Source of the DNA: Streptomyces hyaluromycini
GTDB taxonomy: Bacteria > Actinomycetota > Actinomycetes > Streptomycetales > Streptomycetaceae
Direction of reading: 5' to 3'
NCBI RefSeq assembly: GCF_002217755.1
Contig: NZ_BCFL01000029.1
Span: forward strand, 214,273-278,272
DNA: 64,000 bases
In this document: in pieces, positions 59,683 to 64,000 of the stretch
How positions within the stretch are numbered: position 1 is the first letter of the stretch
Layout of the letters: each line of letters starts with the position of its first letter
Made by a program: the position numbers and the translations under genes
The notes under the pieces: model-generated
What the model saw: the letters and a program-made list of their open reading frames with translations, nothing else
Told to the model about the DNA's origin: nothing
Database searches by the model: none

Positions 59683-60039
59683 TCAGGGAGTGTTCCGGCG
59701 GTAGGTCCACATCTCGGCCATCTGACCGGCGCGGAGTTGGATCAGCCAGATGAGATGGCTGTCGATGGCGCCTGGGCGACTTTCGTGGCCGACGCCGCCG
59801 ACCACGGACAGCAAGTCGTCGGTGCCGAGGATGGTGTCGATGTGGAATCGGAGTCCTGGTCGGCTGGCGTGGGTCTGCGTGACGGCGCGTTGAACGTCGG
59901 TGGGCCCGGTCACCTCTGGGTGTGCGTGGTCGGTCCAGTCCGGGCTCAGTACTTCCGGAGCGATCGAGGTGTCGCCCGTGTTCCACATCTGGAAGTACCG
60001 CTGCACGACGTGGTGGGAGGGGGCCGCTTGCGCGTCCAT
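59683..60039 (-). CDS. SnoaL-like (ester cyclase-type) protein, passenger in the IS element
   Basis: 118 aa. VVQRYFQMWNTGDTSIAPEV, then HAHPEVTGPTDVQRAVTQ and IWLIQLRAGQMAEMWTYR follow the SnoaL/NTF2-like pattern with a buried pocket; HAHP may be catalytic. AGGAG precedes ATG 60039. It lies wholly inside the element's inverted repeats, downstream of the transposase (51 bp), so it is cargo. Substrate unknown. Confidence 0.82.
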   Translation of the reverse strand: MDAQAAPSHHVVQRYFQMWNTGDTSIAPEVLSPDWTDHAHPEVTGPTDVQRAVTQTHASRPGLRFHIDTILGTDDLLSVVGGVGHESRPGAIDSHLIWLIQLRAGQMAEMWTYRRNTP

Positions 60040-60090
60040 CGGGTTCTCCTTTGCTCCTGACGGGGACAGCATGCGAGATGAACCGTAAGA

Positions 60091-61344
60091 TCACGCGGCT
60101 CGCGTGTCTGTCCGTTCGGCCAAGACGCCGTTCTCGAATCGGGCGCCGGAGCGGACGAGTGCAACGAGGTGGGCTCCCGTGATCGCTCGCCAACGAGCCT
60201 GGGCGGACTCGACGAGTTTGAAGACCATCGCGAGTGCCGCTGCTTGGCTGCCGGCCCCGCGGGTGACCTTCGTTCGCAGTTTGACGGTGGAGAATGTCGA
60301 CTCGATCGGGTTCGTGGTTCGCAGGTGGATCCAGTGCTCGGCGGGGAAGTCGTAGAACGCGAGCAGTTCGTCGCGGTCGTCGGTGATCTTCGCGACTGCC
60401 TTGGGGAACTTGGCGCCGTAGGTCTTCGCGAACGCGTCGATCGCCTTCTCGGCGTGGTCTCGGCCCTCGGCGTTGTAGATCTCCTGCATTGCCTTCGTCG
60501 CGCCGGGCTGCGCGGACTTGGGCAGGCAGTTGTTGACATTACGGGATTTGTGGACCCAGCACCTCTGCGGCCGCGCGGCCGGGAACACCTCGACGAGCGC
60601 CCGCCACAGGCCCATGGCGCCGTCGCCGACCACCAGCTCGGGGTCCCGCATGCCGCGTCGGCGGCAGTCGCGCAGCAGGTCGGCCCACGACTCCGTGGAC
60701 TCGCGCAGGCCCTCGGCCAGAGCGATCAGCTCCTTCGTGCCGTCCAGTCGCACGCCCAGGAGGACCAGCACGCACGAGTGCGCCTGGCCGAGGCGGACCT
60801 TCGGATGGACCCCGTCGGCCCACACGTAGACGAAGTCTCGATCGGACAGGTCACGGACCTGGAAGGCAGCGTGGTCGTCGCTCCACTGCCTGGTCAGCCG
60901 GGTGACCGTGGCGGGCGACAGGCCGGCTGTGCCGCCGAGGAACTGCTCCAGGGCGGGCACGAAGTCTCCGGACGACAATCCGTGCAGGTAGAGAAGTGGC
61001 AGCACCTCGGAGATCTTCGGGGATTTGCGGCACCACGGCGCGAGGATCTTGGAGGAGAACCGCTTGCGTTCGCCGGTGGCGTCGTCGACGCGTCGGTCGT
61101 TGACCCGCGGGGCCCGGACTTCGACCGGGCCGGCCGCGGTGACCACGGTGCGGGGCCGGTGGTGGCCGTTGCGGACCACCAGACGGTGCCCGCGCTCGTC
61201 GGTCTCGGCAGCCAACTCGGCTATGTACTGGTTGACTTCCGCCTCCAACGCGGCGGCCAGCATTCGCCGGGCGCCTTCTCGCACGATCTCGTCGATCAGG
61301 GAGCCGGACTGGGTGGAGCCATCATCGGTGACTACGCTGAGCAC
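60091..61344 (-). CDS. IS256 family transposase
   Basis: 417 aa, full length for the family. DDE residues: D177 in VWADGVHPK, D241 in VVGDGAMG and E348 in NPIESTFSTVKLRT; the C/H motif RCWVHKSRNV (261-270) is present, as is the N-terminal dimer region. GTG 61344 start. No stop or frameshift, so the element may still be able to move. Confidence 0.95.
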   Translation of the reverse strand: MLSVVTDDGSTQSGSLIDEIVREGARRMLAAALEAEVNQYIAELAAETDERGHRLVVRNGHHRPRTVVTAAGPVEVRAPRVNDRRVDDATGERKRFSSKILAPWCRKSPKISEVLPLLYLHGLSSGDFVPALEQFLGGTAGLSPATVTRLTRQWSDDHAAFQVRDLSDRDFVYVWADGVHPKVRLGQAHSCVLVLLGVRLDGTKELIALAEGLRESTESWADLLRDCRRRGMRDPELVVGDGAMGLWRALVEVFPAARPQRCWVHKSRNVNNCLPKSAQPGATKAMQEIYNAEGRDHAEKAIDAFAKTYGAKFPKAVAKITDDRDELLAFYDFPAEHWIHLRTTNPIESTFSTVKLRTKVTRGAGSQAAALAMVFKLVESAQARWRAITGAHLVALVRSGARFENGVLAERTDTRAA

Positions 61345-62051
61345 GGGCGTGCCTTCCCGACCCGCGCTGCGAACGCGGGCCTACTCGGAGACCATCAAAG
61401 GATCATCGGGAAGGTACGCCCTCCGCGTTCCTTCCCGGAGTCGATCCACAGGTCTTGAGCATTACTCGTGGGGATGGCAGTGATGCCAGTGCGACTCACG
61501 CGGCCGTCCAGGACGCCCCGCAGGAGCCGTCCAGTACGCCCTCCTCCGCAGCCCCCGCGCCGGTTCTGAGCGTTGGCCAGACGGGCACGTACGCCGTTGG
61601 CGAGACCGACGATTCGGGCGCCTTCAAGGCGACATCGACGATGTCCGTCACGGTCGTCAGCGCGAAGTACGTGACGCCAGCGGAGGTCGGAACGACCAAC
61701 AAGCCGCAGGGGCAATACGTCGAGCTGACGCTCACGATGAAGGACACAGGCAAGTCGCCGGCACGGGTGATGACGTACGGCAACCTCAAGTGGGAGGACT
61801 CGTCGACGGCCGCGCAGGACGTCACGACGCTCGAAGGCGTCGGTACGGGCGCGAGTCTCGACACGGAGTACAAGCCTGGCCAGTCGGTGACCGGAAAGCT
61901 TGTGCTCGACGTCGCCCGGAAGGGCGGAGTCTTGAGCTACACCTACACCGAAGACCCGGACGCGGAGGCTGTGTTCAAGGTGAAGCTGCCGTCCGCGTAA
62001 CGTCGTGCAGCCCCGTCCCCGGGGATCTCTCCTCCCAGGGTGGGGCTGTTG

Positions 62052-62124
62052 TCGGGACGGAAGGATTCGAACCTCCGACTCCCCGCTCCCAAAGCGGGTG
62101 CTCTGACCGCTGAACTACGTCCCG
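62052..62124 (-). tRNA. tRNA-Pro (anticodon TGG)
   Basis: The complement folds as a cloverleaf: acceptor CGGGACG/CGTCCCG, D arm GTTCAGCGGTCAGAGC, anticodon stem CCCGC/GCGGG with loop TTTGGGA (TGG), T arm GGAGG-TTCGAAT-CCTTC. CCA is not encoded. Lies in the phage-like region. Confidence 0.9.
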
Positions 62125-62262
62125 AACGACGTGCACTCGCACGCCAGTTAATAGATACTCGCTCTGGTGCCACCTCCGGTTGATCGGGGGGACGGGCCGG
62201 GCCTCCTGCCGCCGCGCGGTTGCGTGGCCGGACCCGGATTCCCCCAGAGAGGAGGTGGAGAG

Positions 62263-62325
62263 GTGGAGATTTTGGCCTTCACACTGGCGATGGTGCTTCT
62301 GCTCGTCGTAGCAGTTCGCAACTAG
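62263..62325 (+). CDS. 20-aa hydrophobic peptide
   Basis: GTG 62263 encodes MEILAFTLAMVLLLVVAVRN, one short membrane helix. A strong GGAGGTGGAG lies upstream and a perfect hairpin terminator begins 8 bp after the stop, so this is a complete small gene between two tRNA genes on the other strand. Could be a phage membrane peptide or a toxin-like peptide; function not known. Confidence 0.55.
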   Translation: MEILAFTLAMVLLLVVAVRN

Positions 62326-62332
62326 CCCGCCA

Positions 62333-62363
62333 TGGGCGGCATGCTCGCGAAGCATGCCGCCCA
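62333..62363. terminator. Perfect hairpin terminator
   Basis: 13-bp arms TGGGCGGCATGCT / AGCATGCCGCCCA with loop CGCGA; can end both the 20-aa gene and the leftward tRNA-Thr transcript. Confidence 0.85.
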
Positions 62364-62373
62364 CACTCGCCAG

Positions 62374-62447
62374 AGCCCCCGGCGCGAGTCGAACGCGCGA
62401 CTTCCGTCTTACGAGGACGGCGCTCTGACCAACTGAGCTACGGAGGC
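62374..62447 (-). tRNA. tRNA-Thr (anticodon CGT)
   Basis: The complement gives acceptor GCCTCCG/CGGGGGC, D arm GCTCAGTTGGTCAGAGC, anticodon stem CCGTC/GACGG with loop CTCGTAA (CGT), T arm GCGCG-TTCGACT-CGCGC. CCA is not encoded. Confidence 0.9.
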
Positions 62448-62481
62448 GTGACGTCACAGCGAGGCAGTAGAGTCCGCCACC

Positions 62482-62670
62482 ATGACGAACGCATTCAGCA
62501 TCGACTCGACGCCAGGACTTGAGAACGCCGTGAACCTGGAGATCTACATCCCCGCGGAAGCTTGGGCCGCACTGAACAACGGCGAGAGCTGGGTTGGGCA
62601 CACAGCGAACGGTGAAGTCGAGTCCGAGACCATCGACATCAACAAGGTGACCATCAGACTCGGTGGCTAG
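62482..62670 (+). CDS. 62-aa hypothetical protein
   Basis: TNAFSIDSTPGLENAVNLEI then WVGHTANGEVESETIDINKV. TAGAGT (62468-62473) ends 8 nt before ATG 62482, a leaderless layout; the palindrome TGACGTCA (62449-62456) lies at the -35 position. Acidic, soluble, no recognised family. Confidence 0.65.
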   Translation: MTNAFSIDSTPGLENAVNLEIYIPAEAWAALNNGESWVGHTANGEVESETIDINKVTIRLGG

Positions 62671-62901
62671 CCCCTGGACGTCGAGCGGAAACCTCGGGAC
62701 GGCCGGAGCCGCTGCAACCGCGCCTCAACCCGGAGGAGAGAGCGGGGAGCGCAGGAGCGGCGCCGGCCGTCAAGGAGTGGGGAGCGGTCGCCGCGCCAGT
62801 CGCCGGCGTCGCACGTCCTCCCCCTCCTACTATGGTTATGGGGGAAGCGTTAGGTCTTAGCGATCTTTGTACGTCCTCCGCAGGGCCTGGACAGACCGAG
62901 G
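62671..62901. other. Gene-free stretch before the dyad region
   Basis: Arg/Gly/Ser-rich frames only; nothing accepted. Pyrimidine run and ATGGTTATGG near 62830-62840 precede the AT-richer dyad. Confidence 0.4.
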
Positions 62902-63064
62902 GCCAAAGTGTCAAACAAACCCCCTATTTCTAAACTTCTCTAACGCGTGTAGAGAGAAAATGAAAACAGGGGTTTGTTTGGCCATTTGGCACCGAGACTG
63001 ACCCAAGAGGCAACACCCAGTAACGAATCCACAGAAATTCGTCACGCTGTGGAGTTATCCACAG
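62902..63064. other. Origin-like region: long dyad plus DnaA-box-like sequences
   Basis: Arms CAAACAAACCCC (62912-62923) and GGGGTTTGTTTG (62969-62980) are perfect; outer GCCAAA/TTTGGC (62902-62907/62985-62990) and inner TCTCTA/TAGAGA also pair. 65-75 bp on, TTATCCACA (63055-63063) is a perfect DnaA box, GAATCCACAG is at 63025, and CTGTGGA-GTTA-TCCACAG (63047-63064) is a further dyad. Could be a replication origin of the element, or a regulatory region of the integrase side. Confidence 0.5.
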
Positions 63065-63230
63065 GGCCCTATGGATGAGGCGGAGGTTGCGCGACGTCGA
63101 GGAGGGTGGCTCAACGGTCGCCAGACCCCGAAGGGTCGCCACGAGCACCCGTCAAGCCGTGATGAACTTGTAATCATCTTCGCCGTCCTCCGTCTCCGCC
63201 GGCTTGCGGAGTACACCCCCCAGACGTAGA

Positions 63231-63264
63231 AGAGCCCCCGTCGGGATGATCCGGCGGGGGCTCT
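63231..63264. terminator. Hairpin terminator of the integrase gene
   Basis: AGAGCCCCCGTCGG / CCGGCGGGGGCTCT, 14-bp arms with one G-T pair, loop GATGAT; 9 bp past the integrase stop. Confidence 0.85.
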
Positions 63265-63272
63265 ACTTCTCG

Positions 63273-64000
63273 CTAGGACTCACGCTCCTGCGCGAGGATG
63301 TCGGCCAGCTGTTCCGCCTCGGGGTCACCGTGTTCGCCGATCTGAAAGTCGAAGCGCGCCTCATCGACGGCGTAGCGACTGCCCTTCCGGCCCTGACCCA
63401 CCGTCAGCAGCGCGCCCGCGTCTAGCAGCATCCGACGTCTGCCAGCGTCGTCCTTGGCGTGCCACGTGTCCGCGTACGTTCGCCCAGTACGCACTACCTC
63501 GGTTGACGGAGGGCGTCGAGGAGTCGCCTCCAGCTCAGCGAGTCGTGTCTCCAACGCGGTCGCCTTCTCTTCCCAGATCCGACGTCCGGCCTCAGACCGG
63601 AACCGCCCGGACTGTTTCATGTGCTCTTCCAACTCGGCTGATACTTCGTTGATCTCCGGCCCAGGGTCGTAGCCAGCGACTTTGCGGGTTTCGATGACCT
63701 CCCACGAGCCGACCATGCCCAGGAACTTCCGGGCAACGTACTCTTCAGCCCACTCCGCCTTGATCGTGGATGGCTTGTCGCACTTGCGCCCCTGCGAGGG
63801 AGCTCGGCAACCGTAGACGTTTGTCTCCTCTTCCCGGATGCCTTCGTGTAGTACATGCGTCCGCCGCACTCGGCACAGTGGATAACCCGAAGGAGGAGGG
63901 CGTTTGTGTCGCTCCTCGTCACCGGAGCCGTGTCACGTTTCCTGGCGTCGAGGAGCGCACCGACGTTGTCAAACTCCTCTCTTGTCAGGATGGGAGTCTC
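63273..64000 (-). pseudogene. Large serine recombinase/integrase, C-terminal part with frameshift (partial)
   Basis: From the right edge the frame reads ETPILTREEFDNVGALLDAR (recombinase domain) and HCAECGGRMYY (first half of the zinc ribbon), then breaks at about 63840. One base off, the product continues NVYGCRAPSQGRKCDKPSTI (second half of the ribbon, C-x9-C) and a coiled-coil stretch (EVSAELEEHMKQSG, ATALETRLAELEA) to the stop at 63273. The two frames fit without missing residues, so a one-base loss is likely. The catalytic serine domain lies outside the window. phiC31-like class. Confidence 0.85.

Larger units (their letters stand above)
59651..61467 (-). mobile_element. IS256-family element with a SnoaL-like passenger gene
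   Basis: The ends form 26-bp imperfect inverted repeats (left GAGCAATCGTCAAGAG.., complement of right GAGTAATGCTCAAGAC.., both continuing TGTGGATCG; 21 of 26 match). The target copy GTGGGGATG follows at 61468-61476; the left copy (59640-59650) has two additional Gs. It carries transposase and one extra gene on the same strand. Confidence 0.85.
59561..62000 (+). pseudogene. DUF4352-type lipoprotein gene interrupted by an IS256-family element
   Basis: The 5' part (59561-59650) encodes a lipoprotein signal with lipobox LAGC and then CSSGG; the 3' part (61468-62000) continues DGSDASATHAAVQDAP and a DUF4352-like Ig domain (VLSVGQTGTYAVGETDDSG, GQYVELTLTMKDTGKSPARV) to TAA at 62000. Joining base 59639 to 61468 restores one frame of about 203 codons. 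In the present state only a truncated peptide, or an unanchored fragment from TTG 61455, could be made. Confidence 0.9.
50584..64000. mobile_element. Prophage-remnant or satellite-like element (continues beyond the right edge)
   Basis: From about 50.5 kb the genes are small, mostly leftward and phage-like: HTH-DUF5753, DUF6879, terminase small and large subunits, primase, HNH endonuclease, two tRNAs and a large serine integrase at the right edge. Structural (capsid, tail), lysis and portal genes are absent from the part seen. The left boundary is placed between the VOC gene and 50584; attachment sites were not found. Two other mobile elements are nested within. Confidence 0.7.

Noticed and set aside
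62663..62860. Plus-strand frame of 65 codons after the 62-aa gene
   Set aside because: Ser/Gly/Arg low-complexity, no ribosome site, no conserved pattern.
63155..63235. Minus-strand frame ending in an acidic tail (ETEDGEDDYKFITA and stop)
   Set aside because: Looks protein-like but has no ATG, GTG or TTG start before an in-frame stop; overlaps the integrase terminator.
1..64000. CRISPR array, rRNA operon or secondary-metabolite gene cluster
   Set aside because: No regularly spaced identical repeats with unique spacers, no rRNA-like segments, and no PKS, NRPS, terpene cyclase or RiPP core genes seen; the prenyl synthase and the reductase-like flavoprotein are not clustered.

Overview
The window is very GC-rich, with strongly GC-biased third codon positions, dense divergent and convergent gene pairs, several GTG/TTG starts, and leaderless-type promoters (a TAnnnT box 6-8 nt before the start codon). 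Together with typical protein families (mycothiol-dependent MDMPI, F420/deazaflavin Ddn-type reductase, HTH plus DUF5753, DUF6421, DUF6986, FBP zinc finger, actinobacterial HxDL..R..SA.C leader peptide) this points to a Streptomyces chromosome. No rRNA, CRISPR array or secondary-metabolite cluster was seen.

Layout, 1-50 kb (ordinary chromosome). 1-6 kb: 5' part of a polyprenyl diphosphate synthase, an MFS exporter, a membrane-anchored alpha/beta hydrolase, a decayed arginine deiminase tail, a CPBP protease and an MDMPI-fold protein. 6-16 kb: regulator/target pairs (MarR/MFS-DHA2, TetR/quinone-oxidoreductase-like, TetR/FBP, TetR/Ddn), each with visible palindromes between the genes, plus a NarL/DesK-type two-component pair. 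16-28 kb: geranylgeranyl-reductase-like flavoprotein, M20 dipeptidase, a broken metallo-beta-lactamase gene, a kinase-fold protein, a five-gene oligopeptide ABC importer, and a P-loop/NUDIX fusion. 28-33 kb: a sugar block with a secreted GH27 alpha-galactosidase (frameshifted), a ROK sugar kinase and a divergent LacI regulator. 33-50 kb: Ser/Thr kinase, DUF6986, exonuclease/phosphatase-fold secreted enzyme, etfBA, flavin reductase behind a cysteine-type leader peptide, thioredoxin/DUF4395 pair, acyltransferase, threonine aldolase/SDR/DUF6421 operon, glycerophosphodiesterase, GNAT and VOC proteins.

From about 50.1 kb the character changes. After a run of four hairpins comes a mobile region extending to the right edge: an HTH-DUF5753/DUF6879 operon, phage terminase small subunit and a truncated large subunit, an archaeo-eukaryotic-type primase domain, an HNH endonuclease, two phage-like tRNA genes (Pro-TGG, Thr-CGT), very small proteins, a long dyad with DnaA-box-like sequences, and the C-terminal part of a large serine integrase with a frameshift. 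No capsid or tail genes are visible, so this is a prophage remnant or satellite-like element.

Two further elements are nested in it. First, a 1.9 kb Tn7-like mini-element (53269-55166) has terminal inverted repeats and a 5-bp target duplication (CCTGG). It carries a TnsA-like endonuclease and an inositol-monophosphatase-family gene but no TnsB or TnsC. Second, a 1.8 kb IS256-type element (59651-61467) carries a SnoaL-like passenger gene and splits a DUF4352-type lipoprotein gene; removing the element plus one 9-bp target copy restores that reading frame exactly.
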